In this document: piece by piece, positions 10,827 to 20,407 of the stretch | Position numbering within the stretch: position 1 is the stretch's first letter | Layout: every line of letters begins with the position of its first letter | NCBI GenBank assembly: GCA_963823435.1 | Contig: CAWGLN010000001.1 | Span: 806,001-870,000, forward strand | DNA from: CAKZML01 sp963823435 | GTDB lineage: Bacteria > Pseudomonadota > Gammaproteobacteria > Steroidobacterales > BM003 | Reading direction: 5' to 3' | Length of the DNA: 64,000 nucleotides | Notes under the pieces: model-generated | The model's database searches: none | Seen by the model: the letters and a program-made list of their open reading frames with translations, nothing else | Told to the model about the DNA's origin: nothing | Translations under genes and position numbers: made by a program

Positions 10827-10985
10827 GGAGCCTCTGATCTACTCATGGACTCGCAGCTTGCGGCTAAACGGCCCAGCTTCCTTGTTGCCAATCTTCACAT
10901 AGCTGGCTATTCCCTGCGATCGGCGCCTCGAATCTGAGCCTTTTCGCTCACAATCTACTTCCTCCAGAGCAAATCAGAGGCTCCC
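10826..10985. repeat. Intergenic repeat, copy 1 of a tandem pair
   Basis: A 160-bp unit starting GGGAGCCTCTGAT and ending in the inverse of that sequence (AATCAGAGGCTCCC), so it has inverted ends of about 13 bp. It is followed directly by a near-identical copy. Related but diverged copies occur at 22827-23067 and probably 44820-44935. It contains no convincing ORF and no transposase. Confidence 0.85.
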
Positions 10986-11144
10986 TGGAGCACGATCTAC
11001 TCATGGACTCGCAGCTTGCGGCTAAACGGCCCAGCTTCCTTGTTGCCAATCTTCACCATAGCGGGCTATTCCCTGCGATCGGCGCCTCGAATCTGAGCCT
11101 TTTCGCTCACAATCTACTTCTTCCAGAATAAATCAGAGGTTCCC
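10986..11144. repeat. Intergenic repeat, copy 2 of a tandem pair
   Basis: This copy is nearly identical to copy 1 from GATCTACTCATGGAC onward, with a few substitutions and one-base indels (for example CACCATAGCGGG for CACATAGCTGG). Its left end is eroded (TGGAGCACGATC) while the right end keeps AATCAGAGGTTCCC. The remaining 11145-11298 up to the next gene shows no gene or clear signal. Confidence 0.85.
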
Positions 11145-11298
11145 GGGCCTCACGAACACGTGAACCCGGTCACGTTTCCACCACAGAAACCTCTCGTTTC
11201 CCGGCCGCCTGGGCGACTATCTGTCGCGCGGCAATTCCGTGTGCGGGTTGAATAAAAACAATACGCGCGGTGTGGCCATTAACAGGAGCCAACACAGG

Positions 11299-12502
11299 AT
11301 GAAAAGCTGGTTTATACCAGACGGCGATCCAAAGCAGAGCCTGCGCCTGCGGCGTTTCTTCATGGGCACCTCTTTTTACGGCATCTGGTTATCTATTATC
11401 GGCCTGATGCTTTATCAGGATGTTCTCAGCATTTCCGCGCCATTGCTGTTGCTGGAAGTATGCGGCGCAATTATCTCCAACCTGGTTTTTTACACCTTGC
11501 TGCGCTCGGGTATGAACTTGCAGTTGGCCGATCCGTCTATGACGTTTGCTCAGCTCACCGTGGGTATTGGCTGGGCAATGGTGTTGCTGATATCCGCCCA
11601 CGAGGTCCGCGACTTGATGTTGATTGCGTATATCTCCCCGGTTCTTTTCGGCATGTTCAAACTGGACCAGAAAGGATTCACCCGTCTGGCTATCGTTGCG
11701 ATGACAGGCTTTCTCCTGGTTACATGTCTGGATTTTTTACTGCGCCCGGAGAGTTTTGATCCGACCCTGTCGCTCTTGCGGGTGGTCGTGGTCACCCTCA
11801 TGGTGTGCTGGTCCAGCTATTTCGGGCTGCACGTCTCCCGGCTGAAGGGTTTGCTGCGCAAGCAGTCCAGGGACCTGAAGAAAATGGTTGCCGAGGTGAC
11901 CGTGCTGGCCGAGCGTGACGATTTGACCAAGGCTTATAATCGGCGCTTCATCATGGATTCCCTGGCCTCTGAGAAATCGCGTTCCGACCGCACCGGCCTG
12001 CCATTCTCGGTTTGTATTCTTGATCTTGACCATTTCAAGCTGATTAACGACCGCTTCGGGCACCTGGCCGGCGACAGGGTTCTCACCGCATTCGCGGAAA
12101 GGGCGCGTTCGGAGATTCGCAATCTCGACCTGATGGGTCGCAAGGACAGTGGCACCTGGTTCGGCCGCTACGGCGGCGAGGAATTCATCGTGCTGTTGCC
12201 GAACACGTCCCTCCTGGGCGCCCGTAACTGCGCGGAGCGCATCCGTCACGTAACCGCAAGCACGGCGTTTCGAGGACGTATTGCACGTGACCGTTTCCGG
12301 GGGCGTTACCCAATACCGGATCGGTGAGGACGTGGAGGACACCCTGCGGCGGGCCGACCAGGCTCTCTACAATGCGAAGCACGGTGGCCGCAACCGCGTT
12401 GACTGCGCCGGCGATCTGGGCAGCACCCATGTGCCCTCGGATTTCGGCAGCCAGGTCGTTGTAGGGTTTTTCGGAAAGACCAAGAATCCAGTCGCCAACT
12501 GA
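11299..12502 (+). CDS. Membrane-anchored diguanylate cyclase (GGDEF), one frameshift
   Basis: Probable synthase of the second messenger c-di-GMP. The ATG at 11299 follows an AGGAG-like site. About six membrane segments occupy residues 15-190, followed by a short coiled-coil linker and a GGDEF domain with the active-site loop YGGEEF. I see no RxxD inhibitory site five residues before the loop. A one-base shift near 12270 separates ...RHVTASTAFE from LHVTVSGGVTQYR, after which the domain finishes with the normal ADQALYNAKHGGRN. The N-terminal region is a sensor of unknown signal. Confidence 0.83.
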
Positions 12503-12558
12503 AGCGTGAAACCGACCGGATTCCGGTTCCAGATCCGCCGCGATAATCGAACGGCGTG

Positions 12559-13913
12559 CTATTTGCCAATACAAAAGCTGGAAAAAATTCTTCCCAGCAG
12601 ATCGTCACTGCTGAACTCGCCGGTGATCTCGCCCAGGGACTGTTGCGCCAAACGCAACTCCTCCGCCATCAGTTCTCCGGCGCGCTGCTGGGTCAGCTGA
12701 CGGCAGCCTTCGTCAAAGTGCCCGCGCGCGCGCCGCAATGCGTCCAGGTGACGGCGCCGGGCCGACAGGGTACCGGCATCTGTATAGCGATATCCCACGC
12801 AAGCTTTCAGATGCTCCCGTAACAGGTCCAGCCCCTCGCCGGTAAGCGCGGAAACAGAGACCTCCGGTATAGCGGCCGGTCTTGATGCCAGCTGACTCAT
12901 TACCCAGGTCGATCTTGTTGCGAACAATCGTGACTGGAATATTTTCCTGAACCTCTTGCAGCAACTCGCGATCTGGCGGCACGCTGCCTGGTGAAGCGTC
13001 AGTGACCAATAGCACATGGTCGGCCCTGTCCGCCTCGTGCCGCGCCCTGCGCATACCCTCGGCCTCGATACGATCAGCATTGTCCCGCAGACCCGCAGTG
13101 TCAATGATATGCAGGGGCAAGCCGTCGATGTGTATGCGTTCACGCAATACATCACGTGTGGTTCCGGGTACCTCGGTAACGATCGCCGCCTCGTATCCCG
13201 CCAGGCGGTTAAGCAGGCTGGATTTTCCTGCGTTGGGCCGACCGAGAATAACTACCGTCATCCCTTCCTGAAGCAGGCAACCCTGGCGGGTATCGGCCTC
13301 CAGCGCATCAAACTCGACCAGCAAGGCTTCTATGCGTCGGGTAACTTCCCGGTCCGAGAGAAAGTCGATTTCCTCCTCCGGAAAATCGATCGCCGCTTCT
13401 ACAAACATACGACATTGCACCAAGTGCCTCGACGATGGAATGAACCCGCCGGGAAAACTCCCCTTCCAGCGAACGTAATGCCGCCCGGGCTGCCTGCGCG
13501 GATCCGCTGTCTATCAGGTCGGCGATTGCCTCAGCCTGGGCCAGGTCGAGCTTGTCGTTGAGAAAGGCGCGCCGTGAGAACTCGCCCGGCTCCGCCACGC
13601 GTGCACCCAGTTCCAGCACCCGCGCCAGCAACATGTCCTGCACCACCGGACCACCATGCCCGTGCAACTCGAGAACATGCTCGCCAGTAAAGGAATGGGG
13701 CGCCGGGAAGTACAGGGCCAACCCATCATCCAGGGGCGCACCGTCTGCATCGATAAAGCGCGCGAAGGTTGCCACACGTGGCTGTAGCGAACGATGCAGC
13801 AAGGCCTGGGTAAGTTCCGGCACACCGGCACCCGAGACCCTGATGATCGCCACGCCGCCACGACCGGGTGGCGTGGCGATGGCAGCGATGGTGCCGGTCT
13901 GAACTACACTCAT
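12559..13913 (-). CDS. mnmE: tRNA modification GTPase MnmE (TrmE), two frameshifts
   Basis: GTPase partner of MnmG in U34 tRNA modification. The N-terminal formyl-tetrahydrofolate-binding domain starts MSVVQTGTIAAIATPPGRGG. The inserted G domain shows GRPNAGKSSL, GTTRD, DTAGLRD and NKIDL, and the C terminus is the diagnostic GRIFSSFCIGK with the catalytic Cys. Frame changes near 13420 and near 12895 split the gene; the total of about 451 residues is the normal length. It is transcribed in the same direction as yidC, with a 70-bp gap. Confidence 0.92.
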
Positions 13914-13983
13914 CTGCGGATTCGTCCGATGTCCGTTTCACCTGCTGCCAATACACGGCTGTCGGTCATGCACATGGCGAAGG

Positions 13984-15660
13984 CTAGTGCTCGCGCGCAA
14001 CCACCTTGTTGATGTGCCACTGCTGGGCAATGGCCAGCAGGTTGTTTACAAACCAGTACAGCACCAGGCCTGAAGGGAAAAACGCAAAAAACACGGTGAA
14101 TACGACAGGCATGGCCATCATGACCTTTGCCTGGATGGGGTCGGGCGGCGTGGGGTTGAGCTTCTGCTGAAAGAACATGGTAATGCCCATCAAAAGGGGC
14201 AGAACAAAATACGGATCTTTCGATGACAGGTCATTCAACCACAGCGCAAAGGGCGCCTGACGCATCTCGACACTTTCGATCAGCACCCAGTACAGCGCGA
14301 TAAATACCGGCATTTGCACGACAATGGGCAGGCAACCGGCGGCTGGATTCACCTTCTCCTTGCGATACAGTTCCATCATGGCGGCGCTCAGGCCCTGGCG
14401 ATCATCCTTGAAGCGTTCCTGCAGGTGCTTTACCCGCGGCTGCATATTGCGCATCTTGGCCATGGATCGGCCGCTGGTTTCCTGCAACTTGTAGAACACC
14501 AGCTTGATCATCATGGTCAACAAGATGATGGACCAGCCCCAGTTACCGACGAACGAATGAATCTTGCGCAGCACCCAGAACAAAGGCTGGGAAATCACGG
14601 TCAACCAGCCATAGTCCACGGTAAGTTTCAAACCCGGCGCGGCAGCTTCCAACTGGTCTTGCAGCTTGGGGCCGGCAAACAACGATTGTTGCGCTGACAC
14701 GGATTGTCCTGCGGACAGGATTTGCGGTGCCCCGATGGCCGACTCCAGCACCTGGCCATTACGATTAAGATTGACCTTGTAGGCGTAACTGTCCCCGGGA
14801 TGCGGAATCGCGGCTACCAGGAAGTGGTGTTGGATCGAGGCAATCCAGCCACCGACGGCGGTAAGACTGACCGGTTCCTCGCCCAGGTCCTCGGGGTCCA
14901 TCTTCTGGTATTTTTCACCGTTGTACAGCACCGGACCGATGTAGGAATAACTGTCCACGTCGGTCATGCTGCGCTCGCGCGCTACCGGTTCCCGGCGCAA
15001 CTGCAAATAGGGTGCGATGGTGACATCCGCTGCGCTGCGATTCACTACCTCATAATCCAGCCCGATTTGATATTGCCCACGACTGAATGTGTATATCTTT
15101 GTAACGGCAAGCCCGTTTTCATCGGTCCAGGTAAACGGCACTTTCAGCTCGGCCTCACCGTCGGCAAGAAGGTACTCCGCCCTGGCCGCTGTGTAGGTTG
15201 CCAGGTGCGTCGGCTCGCTGCTTGCGCCGGAAATTCTCAGCCCGGTCTGGTAGACAAAGGTATGATCGGCGCTTGCATCCAGCAACCTGACCGGCACATC
15301 GGGCTGGTTCTTGGCAATGGGATAGCGGCGCAACTCCAGCTGCTGGATGTCGGCCCCGACCGTCGATATCAATAAGTCAAAAACATCGGTCACCACCCGC
15401 ACATAGCGGCCGGAGGTTGCCGGCTCCGGCGTTTCCACCGGCTCCGGCTGCACAGCCCCGGCAAGCGGGCCAACACTGGGCAAATCACCCGAGTCCGCGG
15501 AGATTTCAAGCGGAAGATTTGCAGCAGGGGCGGTGTCTTGCGCCTGCTGACGGACCGGCTGCCTGGTCGGAACGGGGGTGCGGTCGATCATCCAGGCCTG
15601 GTAGACAAAAAACCACACCAGGGCAACGGCGCCCCAGATAAATATTCGTTGGTTATCCAT
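13984..15660 (-). CDS. yidC: Membrane protein insertase YidC
   Basis: Inner-membrane insertase that inserts and folds membrane proteins, alone or with SecYEG. The 558-residue protein begins MDNQRIFIWGAVALVWF with one membrane segment, has a large periplasmic beta domain (about residues 60-340) and ends with the conserved five-helix core (FVGNWGWSIILLTMMIKL, NPAAGCLPIVVQMPVFIALY). The ATG at 15660 was chosen because the family starts at MDNQR. The frame is intact. It lies between mnmE and yidD, the usual order near the origin. Confidence 0.97.
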   Translation of the reverse strand: MDNQRIFIWGAVALVWFFVYQAWMIDRTPVPTRQPVRQQAQDTAPAANLPLEISADSGDLPSVGPLAGAVQPEPVETPEPATSGRYVRVVTDVFDLLISTVGADIQQLELRRYPIAKNQPDVPVRLLDASADHTFVYQTGLRISGASSEPTHLATYTAARAEYLLADGEAELKVPFTWTDENGLAVTKIYTFSRGQYQIGLDYEVVNRSAADVTIAPYLQLRREPVARERSMTDVDSYSYIGPVLYNGEKYQKMDPEDLGEEPVSLTAVGGWIASIQHHFLVAAIPHPGDSYAYKVNLNRNGQVLESAIGAPQILSAGQSVSAQQSLFAGPKLQDQLEAAAPGLKLTVDYGWLTVISQPLFWVLRKIHSFVGNWGWSIILLTMMIKLVFYKLQETSGRSMAKMRNMQPRVKHLQERFKDDRQGLSAAMMELYRKEKVNPAAGCLPIVVQMPVFIALYWVLIESVEMRQAPFALWLNDLSSKDPYFVLPLLMGITMFFQQKLNPTPPDPIQAKVMMAMPVVFTVFFAFFPSGLVLYWFVNNLLAIAQQWHINKVVAREH

Positions 15661-15673
15661 TCCGAACAGGTCC

Positions 15674-15901
15674 TCAGGTTTGGTCGTGCCGGTGTGGTAC
15701 AGGATCCCATCCGCCGGCATTAAACGGGTGACAGCGGCCGATCCGGCGTAAAGCGAGCCAGCCACCGCGAAACACACCGTATTCGGTGATGGCGGTAACG
15801 GCATACTCGGAACAGGTGGGAGAGAAACGGCAGTTCGGCCCCAACAACGGGCTGATCAACCATTGATAGGCACGGATTAGCGCGGTGAAGATTCGGCGCA
15901 T
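15674..15901 (-). CDS. yidD: Membrane protein insertion efficiency factor YidD
   Basis: Small membrane-associated protein of 75 residues that assists YidC-dependent insertion. The amphipathic N terminus (IRAYQWLISPLLG) and the cysteine-containing motif GPNCRFSPTCSEYA are typical. It overlaps the 3' end of rnpA by 25 bases and ends 13 bases before the yidC start. Confidence 0.95.
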   Translation of the reverse strand: MRRIFTALIRAYQWLISPLLGPNCRFSPTCSEYAVTAITEYGVFRGGWLALRRIGRCHPFNAGGWDPVPHRHDQT

Positions 15902-16245
15902 TTTCCTATGATCCTTCGCCAGTGGCCCTCAAGACTGAGACGCAGGCGGCGGTTGTCTGCCTCCCTTGCTCCAGTGCGACTCATGACCACCAGGTCTATG
16001 GCTGGTAGTCCTATCCGGGTCATGCGGAAAGATTCCCGAATCACCCGCTTGATACGATTACGTTCGACTGCACTACCGGACGTTTTCCGCGAAATGGCCA
16101 TTCCCAAACGGGCCTCGCCAAAGGTATTCCCCCGCGCCAGTACTGTAAATAGTGAATCGGTAGATCGGGCGCTCCCACGGAAGACCTGGGAAAACTCGGT
16201 CGGCCTGGTCAGGCGGCTCCGACGGGGAAAGGTCTGGGAAGGATT
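15877..16245 (-). CDS. rnpA: Ribonuclease P protein component RnpA (start unresolved)
   Basis: Protein subunit of RNase P, which trims the 5' leader of pre-tRNAs. The reading frame contains TFPRRSRLTRPTEF, LGMAISRKTSGSAVERNRIKR (the RNR signature) and SLEGHWRRI. The coding similarity begins around 16233, but no ATG, GTG or TTG lies in frame between there and rpmH. Either a rare start (ATT/ATC) is used or an indel hides the start; given the many indels in this window I favour the latter. The first internal ATG at 16107 is too far downstream to be real. Confidence 0.85.
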   Translation of the reverse strand, partial: NPSQTFPRRSRLTRPTEFSQVFRGSARSTDSLFTVLARGNTFGEARLGMAISRKTSGSAVERNRIKRVIRESFRMTRIGLPAIDLVVMSRTGAREADNRRLRLSLEGHWRRIIGKCAESSPR

Positions 16246-16283
16246 GATGCTTCGACGGTCCGTTAGAACAATTTCGCCGTCAA

Positions 16284-16418
16284 TCAGGGACAGAGCTTTG
16301 CACGGCCCTTGGCGCGACGACGGGAAAGTACCAGACGGCCGCCCTTGGTTGCCATACGGGCACGGAAACCATGGGTGCGCGCGCGCTTGATTGTGCTGGG
16401 TTGATATGTCCGTTTCAT
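16284..16418 (-). CDS. rpmH: 50S ribosomal protein L34
   Basis: Forty-four residues beginning MKRTYQPSTIKRARTHGFR, the nearly invariant L34 sequence; the C terminus KGRAKLCP is slightly divergent from the usual KGRKRLSA type. It is the first gene of the leftward rpmH-rnpA-yidD-yidC unit and diverges from dnaA. Confidence 0.97.
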   Translation of the reverse strand: MKRTYQPSTIKRARTHGFRARMATKGGRLVLSRRRAKGRAKLCP

Positions 16419-16653
16419 GTCGCTTACCTGATCAGTAATTCCAAACCGTCGGCTGGGCTGGCCCGCGACGTGAACAGGCAATTTTATGTGTAGCGAACCC
16501 TCAGGTCAACATCTGTCACGCATACCTTTGGTCGGGGCCGGCCGGGGATGTGGATAACTCCAGCCACGAATGTGGATAACTTGGGCCCGGATGGGTTATG
16601 CTCCCGCTCCTTTCCCTGCGTTATCCACAGCCAAGCGAGAAGCGAAATACCTA
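16419..16653. other. rpmH-dnaA intergenic region with three DnaA boxes; candidate origin
   Basis: Consensus DnaA boxes TTATCCACA occur at 16621-16629 on the plus strand and at 16549-16557 and 16571-16579 on the minus strand. The first two are 22 bp apart. In Pseudomonas the chromosomal origin lies in this interval. The stretch is GC-rich, so unwinding may instead occur in the AT-rich region downstream of dnaA. Confidence 0.7.
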
Positions 16654-17985
16654 GTGGGTGGATCTATCTGGAACCGCTGTATCGACAGACTTGAGCACGA
16701 GTTGCCCGAGCAGCAACTTAATACCTGGATACGGCCCCTGCAAGCGGTAGAGGAAGACGGTCTGCTACGTCTGCTCGCACCTAACCGCTTCGTTGTAAAC
16801 TGGATCGAACAGCATTTTCTGGGTCGGATCTCTGCACTGGTTGAGGAATTCTCCGGCGCAAATGCCATGCAGGTGAAGCTCGAGGTCGGCAGTCGGCACA
16901 AAGTGGCTCCGCCACCCGATTTTGCGGCCCCGGCTGTGCCCCGCCGGGAAGTAGCCCAACTGCTGGGAAGTCGTCTTAACCCTGAATTTACCTTCGACAC
17001 GTTTGTCGAAGGTAAAAGCAACCAGTTGGCCCGGGCCGCCGCAATCCAGGTGGCCCAAAATCCCGGGCAAGCGTATAACCCGCTGTTTTTCTACGGTGGC
17101 GTGGGGTTGGGCAAAACCCACCTGATGCACAGCGTGGGCAATATGATCAGGGAGCGCAATCCCGAAGCAAGAGTGGCCTACGTCCATTCCGAGCGCTTCG
17201 TCGGGGATATGGTCCGGGCCTTGCAGCACAACACCATCAATGAATTCAAAGCGGCCTACCGCAGCCTCGACGCCTTGCTCATCGACGATATCCAGTTCTT
17301 TGCCGGCAAGGATCGTTCCCAGGAAGAATTTTTCCATACTTTCAACGCACTGCTGGAAGGTCAGCAGCAGGTTATCCTGACCTGCGACCGTTACCCCAAG
17401 GAAGTGAATGGTCTCGAGGAGCGCCTCAAATCCAGGTTTGGGTGGGGCTTGACGGTGGCTATCGAACCACCGGAACTGGAAACCAGCGTGGCCATCCTGA
17501 TGAGCAAGGCGGAATCCGCCGGAATGCGCTTGCCGGAAGAGGTGGCGTTTTTTATCGCCAAGCGAATTCGGTCAAATGTCCGCGAGCTTGAGGGTGCATT
17601 GCGCAGGGTGAAGGCCAATGCCCAGTTTACCGGCCGGCCGATTACCCTGGATTTTGCCAAAGAGGCCTTGAAAGACCTGCTTGCCTTGCAGGAAAGACTG
17701 GTCACTATCGAGAATATTCAGAAAACGGTGGCAGAATATTTCAAGATTCGCGTCGCTGATTTACTTTCCAAGAGGCGTAGCCGTTCAATTACCAGACCGC
17801 GGCAAGTAGCCATGGCTTTGTCCAAGGAATTGACTAATCATAGTCTTCCGGAGATAGGTGATGCCTATGGGGGCCGCGATCATACGACGGTGATGCACGC
17901 CTGCAAGCGTGTAAAGGAATTACGTGGTTTGGAAAGCCGGATTAACGAAGATTATTTAAACCTGTTGAGAACCCTGACAGGATAA
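16654..17985 (+). CDS. dnaA: Chromosomal replication initiator DnaA
   Basis: Initiator ATPase that binds DnaA boxes and opens the origin. I chose the GTG at 16654 (VGGSIWNRCIDRLEHELPEQ), giving 443 residues; the ATG at 16570 would put coding sequence across two DnaA boxes and gives an atypical N terminus. Domain I is about residues 1-85, the AAA+ domain carries GGVGLGKTHL and LLIDDIQFF, and domain IV has GGRDHTTVMHACKRV. The frame is intact. DnaA boxes flank both ends of the gene, consistent with autoregulation. Confidence 0.95.
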   Translation: MGGSIWNRCIDRLEHELPEQQLNTWIRPLQAVEEDGLLRLLAPNRFVVNWIEQHFLGRISALVEEFSGANAMQVKLEVGSRHKVAPPPDFAAPAVPRREVAQLLGSRLNPEFTFDTFVEGKSNQLARAAAIQVAQNPGQAYNPLFFYGGVGLGKTHLMHSVGNMIRERNPEARVAYVHSERFVGDMVRALQHNTINEFKAAYRSLDALLIDDIQFFAGKDRSQEEFFHTFNALLEGQQQVILTCDRYPKEVNGLEERLKSRFGWGLTVAIEPPELETSVAILMSKAESAGMRLPEEVAFFIAKRIRSNVRELEGALRRVKANAQFTGRPITLDFAKEALKDLLALQERLVTIENIQKTVAEYFKIRVADLLSKRRSRSITRPRQVAMALSKELTNHSLPEIGDAYGGRDHTTVMHACKRVKELRGLESRINEDYLNLLRTLTG

Positions 17986-18193
17986 TGTGGATAAGCTGTG
18001 GCAAAAGAAACAGGCTCTCTTTATACACATTCTGCACACAGTTGGCACCCGGGTTCGGAGTGTGTTTGCTAACCGGAAAAATAGATTTAACTTGTTGATT
18101 TAATTGGTAAAATATTAGTTATCCACAGATTTATGGCTGACTAATAATAACAATAAATCTTATTCTTTAAGATATATATTTAAAGGTGAGAAG
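17986..18193. other. dnaA-dnaN intergenic region, AT-rich with three DnaA boxes; candidate origin or unwinding element
   Basis: DnaA boxes lie at 17986-17994 (minus), 18021-18029 (TTATACACA, one change) and 18119-18127 (TTATCCACA). The segment from about 18075 to 18185 is strikingly AT-rich in an otherwise GC-rich window and ends just before the dnaN ribosome site AAAGGTGAG. Box cluster plus AT-rich tract is the layout of an unwinding element. Which of the two intergenic regions is oriC cannot be settled here. Confidence 0.7.
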
Positions 18194-19294
18194 ATGAAGC
18201 TCAGCGCGAACAGAGAAATCCTACTGGCACCCCTCCAGGCTGTGATCGGGGTAGTCGAACGCAGGCAAACCATGCCCATTCTGGCGAACATGTTGCTGGT
18301 AGCCCGAGGGGGAGTCCTCTCGGTAACAGCCACCGATCTGGAGGTGGAACTGGTTGCCAGTACGGAAGTGGATATGGAAGAAGAGGGGGAGATCTCCCTG
18401 CCAGGAAGAAAGTTTCTGGATATCTGCAAGGCGTTGCCGGAGGGGGCGAAGATCAGTCTGTCGGTATTGGCTGATAAGGCGACCATCCGTTCTGGGAAAA
18501 GCCGGTTTACGCTGTCCACGCTTCCGGCCACGGAGTTTCCTACCATTGAAGAAATGAATGTTCAGCAGAAGCTGAAGATTCCGCAGAACGCGATCCGCAG
18601 TTTGTTGCAGAAAACACATTTTTCAATGGCCCAGCAAGATGTTCGGTATTACCTCAACGGTTTGTTGCTGGAAATAGACGGCAAGATTCTTCGCGCGGTT
18701 GCCACAGACGGGCACCGCCTGGCTCTGAGCGAGGCGGATTTTGATAGCGAGGAAAGCAGCAAGGGTTTGCAGGTTATCGTTCCACGCAAGGGCGTCCTGG
18801 AACTTCAACGACTGCTGGGTTCGGATTCCGACGTACTCGTGAGTATCGGTTCCAACCACATTCGGGTTGAACTGGACGGCATCCGTTTTACCTCGAAGCT
18901 GATTGACGGGCGATTCCCGGAATATGGCAGGGTAATCCCACAGGGTGCCAGCCAGGTGATGATTGCCGAGCGAGGCCCGCTTCGTGCAGCGATGCAGCGT
19001 ACTGCGATTTTGTCCAACGAAAAATATCGCGGGATTCGCCTGGAGTTGAAAGCAGGGCTTCTGACTATGCAGGCACATAACCCGGAGCAGGAAGAAGCCG
19101 AGGAAGAGGTGGAAGTAAAATACGAGGGTGATGAAATCGAAATCGGCTTCAATGTGAATTACCTGTTGGATGCCCTGGGGGCCGTGGAGGGTGACGAGGT
19201 GCAAATCACCCTGGGCGATTCCAACAGCAGTTGCGTTATCTCTGAGGCGGGCGGCGCGCGTAGCAAGTACGTTGTTATGCCGATGCGCCTCTAG
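18194..19294 (+). CDS. dnaN: DNA polymerase III sliding clamp, beta subunit
   Basis: Ring-shaped processivity clamp of the replicative polymerase, 366 residues, the usual length. It begins MKLSANREILLAPLQAVIGVVERRQTMPIL-like and ends with the canonical YVVMPMRL. The three clamp domains are collinear and the frame is intact. It is the first gene after the candidate origin and precedes recF. Confidence 0.97.
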   Translation: MKLSANREILLAPLQAVIGVVERRQTMPILANMLLVARGGVLSVTATDLEVELVASTEVDMEEEGEISLPGRKFLDICKALPEGAKISLSVLADKATIRSGKSRFTLSTLPATEFPTIEEMNVQQKLKIPQNAIRSLLQKTHFSMAQQDVRYYLNGLLLEIDGKILRAVATDGHRLALSEADFDSEESSKGLQVIVPRKGVLELQRLLGSDSDVLVSIGSNHIRVELDGIRFTSKLIDGRFPEYGRVIPQGASQVMIAERGPLRAAMQRTAILSNEKYRGIRLELKAGLLTMQAHNPEQEEAEEEVEVKYEGDEIEIGFNVNYLLDALGAVEGDEVQITLGDSNSSCVISEAGGARSKYVVMPMRL

Positions 19295-19321
19295 TAACCG
19301 CCCAGGGCGGACCGGTAATTC

Positions 19322-20380
19322 ATGGGGCTGAAGAGTGTTTCTATCAAGGATTTTCGGTGCCTGGAGTCTGTCGAATTTCAGCCTGATCCCTCAAACAACA
19401 TAATTTGTGGGGAAAACGCTTCGGGCAAGACCAGCTTGCTTGAGGCCTTGTTCTTTTCAGGCCGAGGCCGCTCGTTCAGGTCGGTTTCCCCGGATAGCCT
19501 GATTCGCGACGGCTGCCCTCAGTTCCAATTGGTGACAACCGTTGAAGGCAAGAACCGGCCGATCGTCCTGGGGCTCCAGGTCAGCAGGGAAGGACGTGTT
19601 GTCCGCATTGGTGGTGAGGCGGCGAAATCGCTGGGGGAACTGGCCCAGTATCTGCCGGTACAAGTGATTGATCCGGACGTTCATAAGTTGGTGGAGGACG
19701 GTCCGGGGGGTAGAAGGCAGTTCCTTGATTTCGGCGTGTTCCACGTGGAACAGGGGTTTCTGGAGCTGTGGCGGCGATACCAGCGTGCGCTAAGGCAGCG
19801 TAACAAGGCACTGAAAACGGAGCCCCGGGCAGCATCAGCGTGGGATCATGAGCTTATCCAGGCCGGAAGTGCGCTTGATTCGATGCGCCAGGCCTACGTA
19901 AAGGCTTTGCTCCCGGTGGCCGGGGAATGGGTGGAGTTTTTCCTGGAGGGTGAACTGGAGTTGAAATACCGGTCCGGTTGGGCGGCAGATCGCTCCCTGG
20001 CGGAAGCGCTCGAGCATAATCGGCAACGTGACAGGGATTTTGGTGCCACCCTGGTGGGGCCGCATCGGGCGGATCTTGAGTTGCGGGTGCATACGCGGGT
20101 CGCCAAGGGCAGGGTCTCCCGTGGGCAGCAAAAATTGCTGGCATCGGCTTTGCTATTGGCCCAGGTCGAGTTAATGGAGAAGCGGGCCGGGCCCGGGGTA
20201 TTGTTGCTGGATGATCCCGCGGCGGAGCTGGATGCGGAGCATTTGGCCCGTTTGCTGAACCGGGTCCAGGCCCTTGGATCGCAGCGGTTCACTACCGGGT
20301 TGCAGAGGTCGGCCCTGGCCGAAATCAATACCGGAGCGGTGTTTCACGTGGAACAAGGTGATCTACGAAGAGTGCTATAA
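19322..20380 (+). CDS. recF: DNA replication/repair protein RecF
   Basis: ABC-type ATPase that, with RecO and RecR, loads RecA on gapped DNA. The protein has 352 residues with Walker A GENASGKTSL, the signature VSRGQQKLLASALLLAQ and Walker B VLLLDDPAAELD. It lies 27 bp after dnaN and 27 bp before gyrB, the common dnaA-dnaN-recF-gyrB order. The frame is intact. Confidence 0.96.
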   Translation: MGLKSVSIKDFRCLESVEFQPDPSNNIICGENASGKTSLLEALFFSGRGRSFRSVSPDSLIRDGCPQFQLVTTVEGKNRPIVLGLQVSREGRVVRIGGEAAKSLGELAQYLPVQVIDPDVHKLVEDGPGGRRQFLDFGVFHVEQGFLELWRRYQRALRQRNKALKTEPRAASAWDHELIQAGSALDSMRQAYVKALLPVAGEWVEFFLEGELELKYRSGWAADRSLAEALEHNRQRDRDFGATLVGPHRADLELRVHTRVAKGRVSRGQQKLLASALLLAQVELMEKRAGPGVLLLDDPAAELDAEHLARLLNRVQALGSQRFTTGLQRSALAEINTGAVFHVEQGDLRRVL

Positions 20381-20407
20381 TGCGCGGATTGTTTCAGGGG
20401 TATCTGA

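Noticed and set aside
10826..11144. The tandem repeat as a CRISPR array.
   Set aside because: Only two long units of 160 bp, no spacers and no cas genes.
14704..15375. 223-codon plus-strand frame inside yidC.
   Set aside because: Antisense to yidC; no homology features.
16570..16653. ATG 16570 as the dnaA start.
   Set aside because: It would make coding sequence out of two DnaA boxes and adds an N terminus unlike DnaA; GTG 16654 gives the normal length.
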